A DNA stretch of 64,000 nucleotides from Takakia lepidozioides (GCA_030704615.1 CM060733.1:7874001-7938000), one strand, 5' to 3'. Numbered from the stretch's first letter, positions 23,641 through 35,876 are shown. The notes: generated by a model from the sequence alone, not told the origin. A program made the numbers and translations.

Positions 23641-23905
23641 TGGTTGAACCCGGGGCGGGGTTACAGGGAACTGGCGGACTGCTGGAAGCGGCGGACTGGT
23701 GTCGCAGAACGACGATGCAGGGGGCGACGACGCGCCTGGGGCGACGACGCCGATGGGATGAGGGCGGGGGTGGGGAGGGATTGACCGAGCCCAGCCGGCT
23801 GCCTTTCGATGTCTGCCGGAGGCGAAGAACCGGCGGTACGGGTGTCAGGGCTGGACCGTCCTGACGCGCTTGCATTAAGTTCTTACATTATTCCTATTAT
23901 CTTCC
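23641..23905 (-). repeat. Right terminal inverted repeat, unique part
   Basis: Reverse complement of 6470-6720, ending ...TTATTCCTATTATCTTCC at 23905. It contains one extra GCGACGACG-type segment near 23733-23750 relative to the left end. Sequence beyond 23905 no longer matches the left flank. Confidence 0.7.
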
Positions 23906-24105
23906 ATTCAAGAGCTTACCAGGTCAAATTTGCCACATAGACGGATCTCACTTACCATGTAAGCAATGTCTATCTCAGTCAAGTGATGGCCAAGTGACAC
24001 TTGATGTTCTTAATCCAGTGGGAGTCTTCACTTTTGAAATGTCATGTCACATCATTCTACTATCTTTCAAGGGCACTTTAATAGCAATGAAAATAATACA
24101 TGAAG

Positions 24106-24235
24106 CCTCCCCAAGGAAGTCTAAATTATGGTGTATTATCTACCCCCAAGGACTACGGCCTTCCGGCCGGAAGGTGGACACCGTTGTGACAGGTGGATTG
24201 AACCCACAACCACTTCCGAGGTGGTATGTGAGGGC
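24106..24235 (-). repeat. SINE-like repeat, copy 1
   Basis: This shares an AAATTATGGTGT ... CCCCCAAGGACTA ... CCTTCC-GGAAGGTGG block with 53027-53130. On the minus strand it has GTGGGTTCAATCC, which fits a pol III B box (GGTTCRANYCC). A tRNA-derived SINE is the likeliest origin, but an A box is not obvious. Confidence 0.4.
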
Positions 24236-24738
24236 ACTTTACACTAGAAGTTGACATGACACTTTGGCTTGTGTCACGTCATATTCACTTGATACATAAG
24301 CTCCAAGTGACATGTCAGTGCAACCCAATGCACAAGGGACGTTAAGAGCATGCCCGCCAATTATGCATGCATAATCCGCACTGTATATATATTGTATAAT
24401 AATAGTATACATACCATGTATTTTGATCATATACTTCTGAATGTACTGAATGTCATATTTCATTTCGAATAGAGGAAAATTTACATTTGACTCAATGTAG
24501 TTCTTCACGGAGAACAAAGAATCATGGGTAAAAATGTCTACGCCTAAATGTACTCTACAGCTCATCTACACCTGGAGCTCGTGTAACTCAATTACAGAAG
24601 CACAACTATTAAAAACTTAGTTCTTCTCGAGACTCTTCATGAGTGTCGCGCTGCTATAACATCAGGGACATTAAGCTGAATCGTGCAATTATTGAGATTC
24701 CCGTGGAAATTGTATTCCCAATGGAAGTTTTTGACAGC
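24236..24738. other. Intergenic, no feature recognised
   Basis: AT-rich sequence with short shadow ORFs only. I see no gene, RNA or clear repeat. Confidence 0.5.
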
Positions 24739-25480
24739 TCAATGATTCTTCGACTTTCTCTCGTTGAATCTCACAAATTTTCCAATATTATCACTAAAGA
24801 TCTCGAAATCGGAGATGCATAGATTGTATAGCTCTTGTTGCGCTCTCACGCAAAAGTGTCGAACATTATAAAACGCCAATCTAATCACACAGCCCCGATG
24901 TTTAGTACGCACCATAAATGATTGTGCTATAATAGTGACGTCCTGGTCAGGTGAAAGACTGTTAGTAATCTTCCGCTTCCTACCAATGCTGGCTACACAT
25001 GTTCGTCTCACTGATGTGGTGCAAGCTACCCAAACCTTTTTGAACCGGGGTCCTAAAGTAGGTAGAATTCTTCCACGGGCTTCCTAGTCTCAACGCTCCT
25101 TTGTTTTAGTCTTGAGCGAATTATACGCCCTAACGAACGCAGAAGGCCAACTAAAGTCTCCCCGGGTAGAGCTTGTCGTCCTTTCGCTAGACCTGCAAAA
25201 TGAAGGTTGACAACAATTCCACAAGCTCCATTGGAGCCCTTTCAAACATATCCTCAATAGACTCCAAATTAGGGACACCAATATATTTCCGCCAATCCTC
25301 AAACCTATTTTGTGCCCACTTTTCCATATATAAGGATTTACAGTGGCCACCTCGTATGACCAACTCAACCTCTTCAAATTCCAATTGTCGAAAACCTTGT
25401 TTGAGAAATTCCAAATCATTTGCAGCAGAAGTGATCGACGGCAATTTGGTGCCACTGGAGGGTTCGATCTAAAACATATC
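24739..25480 (-). pseudogene. Decayed tyrosine-recombinase-like (Crypton/DUF3504-like) ORF
   Basis: Read on the minus strand with a stop at 25184-25186 and a one-base shift near 25155, three stretches line up in the order seen in DUF3504/Crypton-type recombinases. First is an N-terminal helical segment (KWAQNRFEDWRKYIGVP, then ELLSTFILQV). Next is KDDKLYPGETLVGLLRSL. Last is FYNVRHFCVRAQQELYNL followed by FVRFNERKSKN. The catalytic Arg-His-x-x-Arg region was not found. The copy is clearly broken. The family assignment rests on remembered pattern only, and a hidden Markov model search would decide it. Confidence 0.4.
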
Positions 25481-27020
25481 TGATTTACCAGTACTATTCC
25501 TATGAAATATGGAGTCGTCTCCATTAGCAAGCAACGAGGGATCTTCACCAATATTGTTTAGTAGTTCCAGAAATATCATTGAAACTCATGGTATATTGCT
25601 TGCAAGACCTCTTGAGGTAGGAATAAGTGCTTCAATGTCACTATCTTCAGTAAAGAACTGGCTGAATTTTGCAATGAACTGATCACTCTGACCATCTATA
25701 AGTTCCAAACTATGAGGTGTCAAAACACCACCTAAATCAATTCCTAGATCAAACGCATTTTGCTGTTTTTGAGAATTATGACCAGACACAACAACATTCG
25801 TAGCAACAGTATTTATAAGGTTGGCCAAAACTACACGCGGAGATGACGCCAGAGCCACTACGGACAAGAATAGAAAACGTAGCCGTAGAAAACAAACAAA
25901 TGGTCTTGAGAGATCACTAGGGTAGAAGTACCTATAATAGCTCATATAAGGGGTTTCTAGACTATTTGAAGTATTAATTTTTATCCAAATTTTGTGTCAA
26001 CGAATAGCTTATGCCATAAACTAGCTTTTGCAATTGGGCTTGTCTCATTTGAGCAAGATTTAAAGAAGTTATGTTCATCGTTTCTAGCGCTTGGAATTGT
26101 AGCCAAAAGAGGTAAGGATGCAAGAATAATTGAGGTAGAGGTATGCCTAACTATTGTACTAATTGGTGCTCTACTATATGTTTGATAGATTAGTACTGCA
26201 CCTAAGCTTTACCTCACCCTATCCCAAATCTCTTAGTTTTATGCCTTTGGATTTTTCTCCTATATATGGAGAACCAACTCGTCCATGAGCCATATGTCTA
26301 ACCCAAGATTCAATGAACTCCACCAAATGCATGTGATGTTGTCTAGCATAGGTTTCCATCAACACATTGCCCTTGATGAACTCATAGAAGAGTCTGAATT
26401 ATTTTTCCCATTCAAGAAGCTCACCTGACATATCACTGTTGTTGGTTACTCCTCTTGGCTCCCATCTTGTCACAAGCAGGTCCACTTTCTTCCCTTCTCT
26501 TGCACGTTTGCCTTTTCTTTCCCACCTAAAGTACTCGTATTGATAAAAATCCCTATTCACTACACTAGAAGCATTCGTGTCTTTTCCGAATCGACTGCAT
26601 GTCCAAAACCACCGAGGGAACAACTTTGAGATGTTTGTTACTACTGCACAGTCATAACGGATAAATTCGCATTTCTAATGGCGGATAGAAGTTGCATCAA
26701 TGACTCCGCAGTCGGCGCAATATTCGCGGCGATTTAATTCAATTACGTAAATTGTTTTTTTTTTAGAACAACAATTACAAGTGGTTTTAAGCACTAGAGA
26801 ACGACTCTTAACAACTAGGCATTCATTGCACACCCTATTCAAAAAATGGAATTTTTATAAGTGCTCCACATGGCTCATGACGTGGAATACTTTTAATGTA
26901 TTTTAGGGCTTGTGTGGCTCGTAGAGATTGTTCTAATCGTCGGATGTAAAATGATTTAAGGGTGGAAGAGTAACTTTGTCCTTTGCCTGAATTGGTCTAA
27001 GTGTTGGGAGAGGGATGGAG
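25481..27020. other. Intergenic, possible upstream relic of the same element
   Basis: 25586-25945 on the minus strand is an open frame of 119 codons with no recognised domain. It may be the N-terminal part of the decayed recombinase element. The rest, to 27020, is AT-rich with no supported gene; a T-run occurs at 26754-26763. Confidence 0.3.
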
Positions 27021-27420
27021 GATTGAGAGAAAGACGAGCAAGTGATGCGAGAATTACGAAGACCAAATCGAGGCCCATGTCCTGTTGTTGCAAGCGTTTA
27101 TGGCGTCAAGGGCGCATTATGTGCAAATGTGGGCTCTTGGCTCCCCTTTGTACCATGATTTGGTATTCTTCCTGATGATCACAAGGTTCTTGGGGGAATC
27201 AGCTTGGTATATGGCTGAGCGAAGGATAAAGTGTAATGACTGCTAATGAAGGCACCTTCTTCAATTTCACCTTGTTTTCCCCTCTTATCAGAATTGCCCT
27301 TAATTATTCATGTCTGAATTCTGCAAGTTAGCTGGTTGAGTGAAGCTTTGATAGTTTGGAGTGACTTTGACATGATTCTGCCAATGTGACAACATGAAAG
27401 TATCAGAAATAGGTAACACG

Positions 27421-28430
27421 GACGAGGAGAAGTTGTGGAATGAATACTTTTCTGACCCCAGTCAATGGTGGGACAATCGAGGCAAGAAGGTGAATGTTTG
27501 TTGGATTATAGAGAGTAGCAGATGCAATTGAGCGTAGGAACTAGTGTGATAAGTTGAGTTGGGTGCTTCCTAGAACAAGTCTAGGCTGTCATCGTCAACT
27601 GCTAGCAACAAGACAAGGTTGTATGCATGATTCGTGCAAGGCATGGATAGCTGAAGGAGCAAGGATAGAGTGTGGGTGCAGATTCACCTAAGAGGGCCGG
27701 AGTTCAAGCTCCAGATTAACTATGAAGCTACAAGAAACCTGCATGGGTAGATGGTCAACTGGTAGCAACGGCACAATTGATAAAATCAGACATTGTTAAT
27801 GAAGATATCCTCTTCAGCACATTTCACCCTGTTTTTCCCTCTTATCAGAATCGGCCCAAAATTTCCATGTTGAATTCTGCAAGTTAGCTGGTTGAGTGAA
27901 TCTAGTTTGGAGTGACTTTGACATGATACTGCTATGTGACAAAATGAAAGTATCAAAAAACAAGTAATAGACATGAGGAGAAGCTGTGGAATGAATACTT
28001 TTCTGCCCCCAATCAATGATGGGACAACCGAGGCAAAAAGGTGAATGTCTGCTACATTTCAGAGAGTAGCAGACGCAATTGAGCATATGAACTAGTGTGA
28101 TAAGCTGAGTTGGGTGTTTCCTAGAACAAATGTAGGTTGTTATTGTCAGCTACTAGCAGCAAGGCAATGATGAATGCATGATTTATGCAAGGGCATGGAT
28201 AGCTGAAGGAGCAGGGATAGAGTGTGGTCCAGATTCATCCTAGAGGGCCAAATTTCAAGCACAAGATTACCTATGATTCCCTGTGGATCAATAACTACAA
28301 GAAACCTCCATGGGTATATGGTCTATTCCGTGGAACTCACTGAAGTCTTGCATTATGAGGATCAGAATTGCTTGGCAGCTTACTTGCAAGAGGCCTTGAC
28401 CCTTAGGCAATCCCCAGAGCAGCAGTAGCT
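27421..28430 (+). pseudogene. OSB-like (PDF-motif) pseudogene, tandemly duplicated
   Basis: Organellar single-stranded-DNA-binding (OSB) proteins carry a C-terminal PDF motif. Here 27424-27489 reads LWNEYFSDPSQWWDNRGKK and 27975-28040 reads the same segment with a stop in place of one Trp. Each is followed by GTGAAT and, about 180 bases on, by CAG and a second half: 28228 onward gives IHPRGPNFKHKITYDSLWI and KKPPWVYG, while 27681 onward gives a degraded IHLRGPEFKLQINY. Split by an intron, this matches the WWDNR...PDFKHK...LW...PPWV order of the motif. The internal stop, the degraded first unit and the missing OB-fold exon mark it as a pseudogene. Confidence 0.55.
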
Positions 28431-30040
28431 TTTGGGCTGCTTTTTTACTTTGTGTTTTTCATTTTGTCCCATAAGCTTTTTGAGCTTTCCGCAGATGTAA
28501 TAAAGTACCATTTTGTTTCATTTCATTCATTTTCATTTCATTTTGTTTCATGGCATGTCTTTCATCGTTTGTGCATTTCTAATGCATGATTAGTTCTCTT
28601 GTATGGCATTACTAGTCGACTCACTATAAACACCAAAACTCCAAAGCATGAATCACTATGAATGATTGTTCAAGTAATTTCGAGCACTTCATGTAAAGTA
28701 GTAAAGCAGTGGTTGCGCCAACTTCCGCAGTCGCAATTGCCACTGGGCATGTAGCACTGCAAGTTATGTGGTCTACTACCACGTGGCGCCCTGGGCCCGT
28801 GGCCACGTGGCAGCAGTGTTGCTCATCGTGGCGCCGCCACGTCGACGTCCACATCGTCGTCCACGTCCGCATTCATGTGTCACCGCGCTCCAGTGAATCG
28901 GTCCACTCATCCGGAGGGAAAAGTCAAAGTCAGCCCAAAAGGTCAGACACACGGGCGGCCCGCCTGGTTACGCCACGTGGTTTTTCAGCATTAATCGCAT
29001 TAATCGCTGAGCAATTGTTCGCGCGTCTGCGTCCTTTACCACTCCAATCATTGGATGTCCAACCCAACTACCACGTCTGTTGTAACTAGTCGTTTGTAAC
29101 TTCCAGTCGATCCTAGTTTTTTGACTTTTACGACTCAAAATGAGTCGTTACCCCAGTGGTAAATGACACAAATGCTTCTAGTGCTATGAAGTCCACTGGA
29201 TTAGAGCTGCATTGTAATATATTACTATCTTGAATAACTTTGCTTACACTGACTGTGGAATCTGTTGGATTTGTGTTGGTTGCAGGTTTAATATCTATAG
29301 CAGAGGTAGATGAACTGGCCATTGATTAGACATGAGTGAGAGGAAAAGAGAACAAAAAACAGAACTCTACTACTGTTGCACAGTGAAGGTAGAGAGACTA
29401 TTGCATGTTGTAGTACATACTTACAACTGGGAATGGTTAGGAGTAAAGAGCAATAGTTTGTTGCTAAGTGAAATAGATAAGAGATGACGAGAGAAAGAAT
29501 GGCTACATATAACTGGAGTGTGGTTAGGCTCAAACTCCTTGCATGTTTCCATAAGAAGAGGGAATTTTGAAAGATTGCATGTACATAAATGTAATCTGAT
29601 CTCTTGATATCAACAAATATTATCAGATATATATGAAAACGAAAAGAGTATTCAAAAGTGTTCATCAAGATTTGATGAATGTGTCAAAAAACAACCCTAA
29701 ATCCGACATTCATTTAACATAAAATAGTTTAGTATAAAACATAAAGTCGCCAATGTGTCAATACAGTTAGTGCATCCTAAATGCAAAATCAGATTTGCAA
29801 AGGCTTCATACTGTGGAGTCATGTGGGGCCCATTTAATGCACGCCTTTACGTTTAGCATGCAGCGCCCACAGATGCGGGTCAAATCTATGGAAGTGTGCT
29901 ATAATGGGTCACATGCGCACCCATGGGTACTTAAAAAAAAAAAAAAAAAAAAAAAAACTTCTATCCTACAACAATAACTGCAGCTGTATATAGGTGTAGA
30001 TGATACACATATGGAACGTATACATATCGTATATACAGTC
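28431..30040. other. Intergenic with GC-rich patch and poly(A) run
   Basis: 28740-28990 is GC-rich with repeated CACGTGGC words, which resemble G-box/ABRE-type elements but sit near no recognised gene start. A run of about 24 A at 29934-29957 could be the tail of a decayed retroposon. 29322-29128 on minus is an unassigned 64-codon Ser/Thr-rich frame. No gene is supported. Confidence 0.4.
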
Positions 30041-30044
30041 CAAT

Positions 30045-30212
30045 AAGAGAGTGGGCCGCCTAGGGCAAATTATGTCAGGCAAGCCCGCCTTGGGCAAGCC
30101 GGGGCTCTGCGACGTTAGAGAGTGGGCCGCCTAGGGCAGATTATGCAGGCACACCCTACCCTGAGCTCGCCGGGCGCGCCTGGCATAATCTGCCCTAGGT
30201 GGCCCGTTCTCT
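30045..30212. repeat. GC-rich hairpin element
   Basis: AGAGAGTGGGCCGCCTAGGG occurs at about 30045 and again at about 30116, each followed by CAAATTATG or CAGATTATG. An inverted copy, GCATAATCTGCCCTAGGTGG, lies at 30182-30212. The second direct copy and the inverted copy form a stem of roughly 29 bp with a 35-base loop. It looks like a small non-autonomous inverted-repeat element. Confidence 0.6.
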
Positions 30213-31454
30213 AGTACGTTTTGGTCGAAGTTCAAACCATGTCTTGACAAGAGTGGGAGAGAAGAAGGCTTTCCGAAAAAATAATGGCTCATTCATGCCA
30301 AATTTCCCTTAAAACAGATTCATTATTGGATGAGGATGATAGTATAAAATGAACTTGGATGTCCCCCATAAGTGAACTTTACTTTCCGTGGCAACGTCGC
30401 TACTCATAAAAGCGTTGTGTGAAATGCTGAGGTGACACTTGACATTTTCAATCCAAATATTTTTTTCCACTACTTCGATTTTAGAGTGCCACCTCAATTG
30501 TCCCCTCGTATAAAGTGCCCCTCACACTCCCCAATAAGGATTCCAAATTCTGGCAGGGGCTATTCCTCAACGTCGAAAAAAATGAGAGGATTGGAGTGGC
30601 TAATGGGTAGGGAGCAGTGCTGGACCGGTATCATAAACATTTCATACCAGCCAGGGTCCTCGTATCATTGGTGAAGAGGAGGCCCCCTTCGTACCTGGCA
30701 GATAATGGTATCAAAGTAGATGTCAAAATTTTTAATGTACCAGTCTGGTATGTATTTTATTTTATTTGCCTGGTATGGTATGGTATCAGTAGTGCAATTT
30801 TCTAAACCTATACTGGGGGTATATCAAGACCGGTATCAATAAATTGCAACATACAACCAAAATCAACAGAAAAGACTTGAAAACCATAGCACCTAACAAT
30901 TTGACCACATGAGAAACCCAAAGCCCTTGTTGAGCTTACTAAAGCACAATGCAATCACATCATCGACCCAATGTTGAAGAAATCATTAGGTTTTAAGCAA
31001 AAATGCCAAGCTCAGGGCATGTGTAAAGCACTTTACATTGCTGCACCCTAAATCCCTATCGCTTCACATATTGATACCTAGGGTGCAAGTGATAGAGGAA
31101 GACAAAGTACTGGTATCGACAAAGCTGCGTTCTATGCAATACCTGCCTGGTCTGGTACCTGCTGAGATACCCTTACCCGTGCTGATACCCCGCCTCGCCC
31201 TATATACCGGACTAAAACTGGTAGGAAGGCACCTTTGTTGGAATGGGTGAAATGTGAAGCCACGTGTGTGACGGCTAGCATAGAAGTAGGAGGGTGGGCC
31301 CTCCTTCTAGTCCGAGAGCTTTCTAGAAGCAGGATGAGGTGGTGCCCCTTCTATGTTGGGTGGATGTGATAGCAAATAGGATATTTCACATACTCTAGGA
31401 TATGCAAAAAAAATATTATTGCAAACAAAAATGTGCTCATGCCGCATTTGGAAT
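30213..31454. other. Intergenic with GGTATC/GGTACC-like low-complexity words
   Basis: Repeated CTGGTATGGTAT and ACCGGTATC-type words at 30620-31210 suggest an old degenerate repeat. No coding region is supported. Confidence 0.35.
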
Positions 31455-31570
31455 GGAAGATAATATGAATAATGTAGGAACTCAATGGACGAGTGCGATC
31501 CGACGGTACTTTCGCCCGGGAGTTTAGGCTCCTCCGGCGGGGGCCCTCTCAATTCCTCCCCACTCCCTCT
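31455..31570 (+). mobile_element. Relic terminus of the MULE family
   Basis: This starts GGAAGATAATATGAATAATG, one base different in the first 20 from the 17.4-kb element's ends. It then keeps GGAACT, GACGGT, CTCCGGC and TCAAT-CCTCCCCAC in order. The following array and genes are absent. It is a solo end or a deleted related element. Confidence 0.6.
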
Positions 31571-34500
31571 TACTGGTTTCACTATCAAATACTTAAGAAT
31601 CCAAGTGATTTGAGCGGATTAGTTTTAACCTGATCACCTTTCACGTTAAAACATACTACCCCCAGAGTAGGTAGAACCTATATTACATTCACATTTCAGC
31701 TATAGTTGTGGGTCTTTGTGCTCACATGAGTTCAGCTTTGGATGATTAATTTCATGAATTTTTCGCGTGAGCATGGTGAGCATGGTTTTCAGATAGTTTT
31801 CGTATTTCTTACCGTGTGAGCGCATTTTGGTTTCGCAATCACATATTCTCCAGAATCTTTTGGAATATCTGTGCTCACACGCTAACCCAACCTCCATACT
31901 CTCTTGGATAGCTGCTTATGTGAATGGAGCTTTAGTATTATTAGTGTTTGAGGTGGCCGACTATATTCATGCTTATTTCATCTGCGCCCGACACCATAAA
32001 TCCATAAATCCGGAAATTATGCAGTGGGGCAGTAGTAGCCGCAAAGAGTAGTGAGTCTTATACATGATCTTCAATCGGATCAATCTTCCCCCACCTACGC
32101 CGGTTCAATCCTTCAAAATGTTCCTTCAACTCTCTTGATAGCCAAATTCGCTGCAAACAAACCACTGGTGTGGGATAGTACACTGATTGCCACCATGTGA
32201 TTGTGGGTTCAAATTCTGTTACCTTGTCGGTGTGATATAATCCACTGTTGGGCAGATATTTGGTTTCTGTCATATCTGCTATGTCAAGATATATCCAGCA
32301 AAAACCTCAAAAATTCAGCGGATCTTTATCAGGCAGTTTTCCAGGGATCTTTCCCACAAAGGATATTTGATCCATTATTTCCAAATTGAATACCCACAGG
32401 TCCACTTGGCGGTAAGATACTTTTTTTTTTTTCTTACTAGATACTTTGAAAGAGGTTATTTGCTGCTCTCATTGTAATGAAAGGGTCCTGGATTTGTCAA
32501 CAGCCCCAGGATCTCAAAATGTGCAAAATACCACCGGCTTTGTGCACAAGATGGGTACACAAGCCCTAATGTCTCCCTCCACCAAGCCTTCGTAAAGGAA
32601 ATTGCCTGCCTAGTATGGCGTATTTGGAGGAGGATTACAAAGCAGAATTCTATGCCTAATGCCACTAGCACATTATGAAACATAATGTGTTTAATTAGGA
32701 CTTGCAAGCCAATGAGAGGGCGGCCGCAATCCTTTATGCTATGGAATGGGCGTTGCGACCCATTCCATAGTACGTAAAAGTTGGAAACTTGGATGCAGAG
32801 TTTTCTTCTTGGGAAAAGTTATGCAAAATTTCAACCTCCTCAAGGAGAAAAAAGGAATATACTCGTGAAAATTCCCTGTTTTTCATGCATGAAATCACCA
32901 AACTTCTCCAAATAAAAATAAATAATGGATGAATCTGCCAAATATGGATGATACCAATGCATGACAGTGCAGAGGTGGATGATTCTATCCAAATTTCAAT
33001 GGATGCACACAATATACGGCTATTTCCTGCAAAACTCAGTAGCCACTCGTGCTGTTTTCCAGACTTAATTTAAAAAAAACTCGCTGCTTGGAAGCTGTTG
33101 CGTGCTGCCAATTACCCGACATAAACCTTCCAATGCCCACAAGTGTAGTGAGTCGATTGGTGCGTGAAGGATTGACTAAAGTCCACACTTCAGAATGTGC
33201 CCCACCGCCAATCTGATCTGCATGTATTAAATCCAAGAGATTCTATGGGCCCGCCTTCGTCATCTCTCTGGCCCTGCCGTGTCTATCTAGATAAGTGTCC
33301 GATGCAGATGGCGCACACTATAATATCGCTGGCATTTTCTCAAAAGCCCACGATAGATTTGGAGAAGCAACAGTCGCTCCGCAATTGGCTCTTTCAGGCC
33401 GGGTGTTCACTGGATTACACATACTATTCTGTGGGCCCACACGAAGCTTGACAGTGCAGGCTTCAGCTTGCACGGAGAGGGCCCAGGTGGCCAAGTTCGA
33501 TCCTCAACTTTGTAAATGGTTTTCCCACGGGCTTTTCGAAGTGTCTCCACAAATTTCTTCACGAATTCAGGAGCGGTGGGACCCTGTGGGGATCGTTCGC
33601 TTGTTCCAACAGTCGACGAATAAGTATGACATACTTCGCTTCCCTTCGTCTGCAAGTTTGTAGTTCAACGCCAAGGTTCGACCTTCTTATATGCTTCTAG
33701 AATGCCGGTGATTCTTTGAAAGGGGGACCAGAGAGGATCTGTTTGCGTTCCTGGCAATTTCATTCCGCAACAGCAGCTCCTGTCGACGTTTGTAGGTTAG
33801 ACACCAAGGACACATGCATAAACCTCCCTGGACATACAAAATTAGGGCGAGCTTCCGGTTTCCTGGCAGTTTTGCCTGAGCACGACCATCTCAAGACAAA
33901 CAGAATAGATGTTTCCTATCCGCATTTCCCACCAACATGTGACTACCCCCTTTCTTCACTTTCATGCTTTGCAGAACGTTCCGCTTCATTGTCACTTTCG
34001 TCTCCCCACACGATTACTGTTGAGGACGTTTTTGGGGCCCGAATTCCATGGGAGGATTGGGAATAGTTCTGAAATATCTGAAAATTCTTTACGGTCCGAT
34101 GCGCACATAGTTCTTCTTGGGTGCACATCCAACCGTGGTCCGTAACGAATTTTCAAAAAATTCCCTTTGTATTTTGAGTGTGCTTACGGAACCCTCCTGA
34201 ACCGTACAGTCTGTAACGCGCCCGACAGTGGGTTACATTTTGTAACCGCACTCCACATGTTTTTTCTTTTTCTTTTAAAAGAGTTTCTTTATTTGTGTAG
34301 AAAGATTTCTGCACGAAGGACGTGGAAAAGATCTGCACAAGAAAATGGCTACTGCAATGATGCCAAGAGCACCCCGCCAACAAAAATCTTGCCACGTGGC
34401 AAAGGGGATTTTGTAATGCCCTCATGGCAAAACACTCAAACAGGTGAAGCACCTTGTAGGGCTGCTTTACACTACACAAAATACTGGCGGTTGATAATTT

Positions 34501-35560
34501 CCTTTGTAAATTTGTCAACCAAAACCCATTCCACATACCGTAATACCTTGGCAAGTTCAACAATCATCTGTCGAATATTTATTTTATTTTGAGAATTTCA
34601 TTTCAACATATGGAATATTCCCAAAGATTCTTTCTTATTATTCACAAAATTATTTAACTTCACAAAATCATTGTCGACAATCTTTGAAATATTAAAATTT
34701 GTGTCGGAATTGCCAAGGTACTACGGTATTTGCAGTAAGAATACAATGAAATATGATATTCCAGCAGAATCTGCCGGCCGCATTTTTCAGCCTAAGATTT
34801 TCGAATCAAATCCGGGAAAACACTGTTAAGTACCTCGTACACAAAAAAAAGTCCTTGACTGTCCCTAAAAAACCAAGATATTTACCCACATATGAACCAA
34901 AATATTAATAAACAGGGTATCAAAACCGGCTACCAATAACACCTGGATCATAATTTTAATTTTAATTTAATTTAATTGTTTTTAAAAAGGGAAACACCTG
35001 GGAGCGACAGCTCACAATCATATTATAGTCTCCTTCTCTTTCTTTTTTAATCCTTTTATTTTACTCTTGTTTTTCATTTGTTTTTAGTTCATTCTATAGT
35101 GAGTGTGGGGTAAAGAAAGAAAAAATAGAAAAAAGCGCGGGGTGCTGTAAATAGACTGAGCGAAATAGACTGAGCGGCAGAAGGAAAAGAAGACAATTCA
35201 CTGTGAAGGGGCCGCAATCTGTGCACTGGGGCCCCACAGAGAGAGCGGTGCAGGAGGAGATGGGTGAGGAATCGAACGCTGGACCACCTTGTCAAGCGTT
35301 AAGGGGAGATGCTTGCAACGGAAGGAAAGAGAAGAGAAGCCAAGGAAAGAAGGTGTCAGGGAATCCGCATCCGCGTGGGTTGGTAGCGAGATGGAATGGA
35401 GCAGTGCGATTTATCGCAGATTCCAGAAGGCGGGCTTGGGAGAGAGAAGCACGGCAGGGAATGCCAAGGATAGTTCGGCGCAGAACAGGAAGCGGCTGTC
35501 AGAGCTTCTGGGTCCCACTTATCTTGATCCACCTCAGCCTGCACAGCCTTTTTATCTTCA
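31571..35560. other. Long intergenic region without a supported gene
   Basis: I find no gene with a recognisable protein in these 4 kb. Possible tRNA-derived repeat traces occur at 32190-32240 (GTGGGTTCAAATTC) and 33480-33510 (AAGTTCGATCC). A T-run lies at 32419-32431. The open frames of 60-147 codons here have no supporting motifs. Confidence 0.4.
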
Positions 35561-35565
35561 CCCTT

Positions 35566-35573
35566 GTATATAG
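35566..35573 (+). promoter_or_regulatory. TATA box of the F-box/kelch gene
   Basis: GTATATAG about 310 bases before the ATG. The transcription start would be near 35600, giving a leader of roughly 280 bases. Inferred from sequence only. Confidence 0.35.
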
Positions 35574-35876
35574 CCAGGGATCCCACCTCATTGTATTCAT
35601 TCACTTCTCTCCACTTTCACTTGTGCCTATCAGCTTCTTGCTGTGAATTGTGTGTTCTCGTACTCCTGTTTTTAGTCAACCATAATTCACACTAGTGCTT
35701 TGTGCAGTGAGTTTGTTTAGTGTGCAGCTGACAACGTTGCACTTCATTTCTCTCTGTCTCTCTGGTTTTGGGGGCTGTGCTGAATTGGTTCGAAAGTTTT
35801 GCTTGGACATCCACCTTAGGTAGGCGGGTTCTTTGGTTGTTTCTTGGTTTTGTCGCTGGCAAGGGGAGTACGCGAA

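Larger units (their letters stand above)
6470..23905. mobile_element. Giant Mutator-like (MULE) transposon with Ulp1 protease
   Basis: The two ends are inverted repeats of each other, starting GGAAGATAATAGGAATAATG at 6470 and on the reverse strand at 23905. The match continues through GC-rich sequence into long arrays (6720-9668 and 21530-23640). Between them are convergent genes: a zinc-finger/Ulp1 protease gene (+) and a MULE transposase (-). Plant MULEs that carry Ulp1-like genes are known (the Kaonashi group in Arabidopsis). This one is unusual for its arm length and motif content. No target-site duplication is visible: the flanks are CCTACCAA on the left and ATTCAAGAG on the right. The outer limits are therefore an inference from the inverted repeat. 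Confidence 0.6.

Noticed and set aside
35203-35646. 147-codon ORF in front of the kelch gene
   Set aside because: It spans the presumed promoter and leader of the kelch gene, has no domain, and overlaps other equally long frames.
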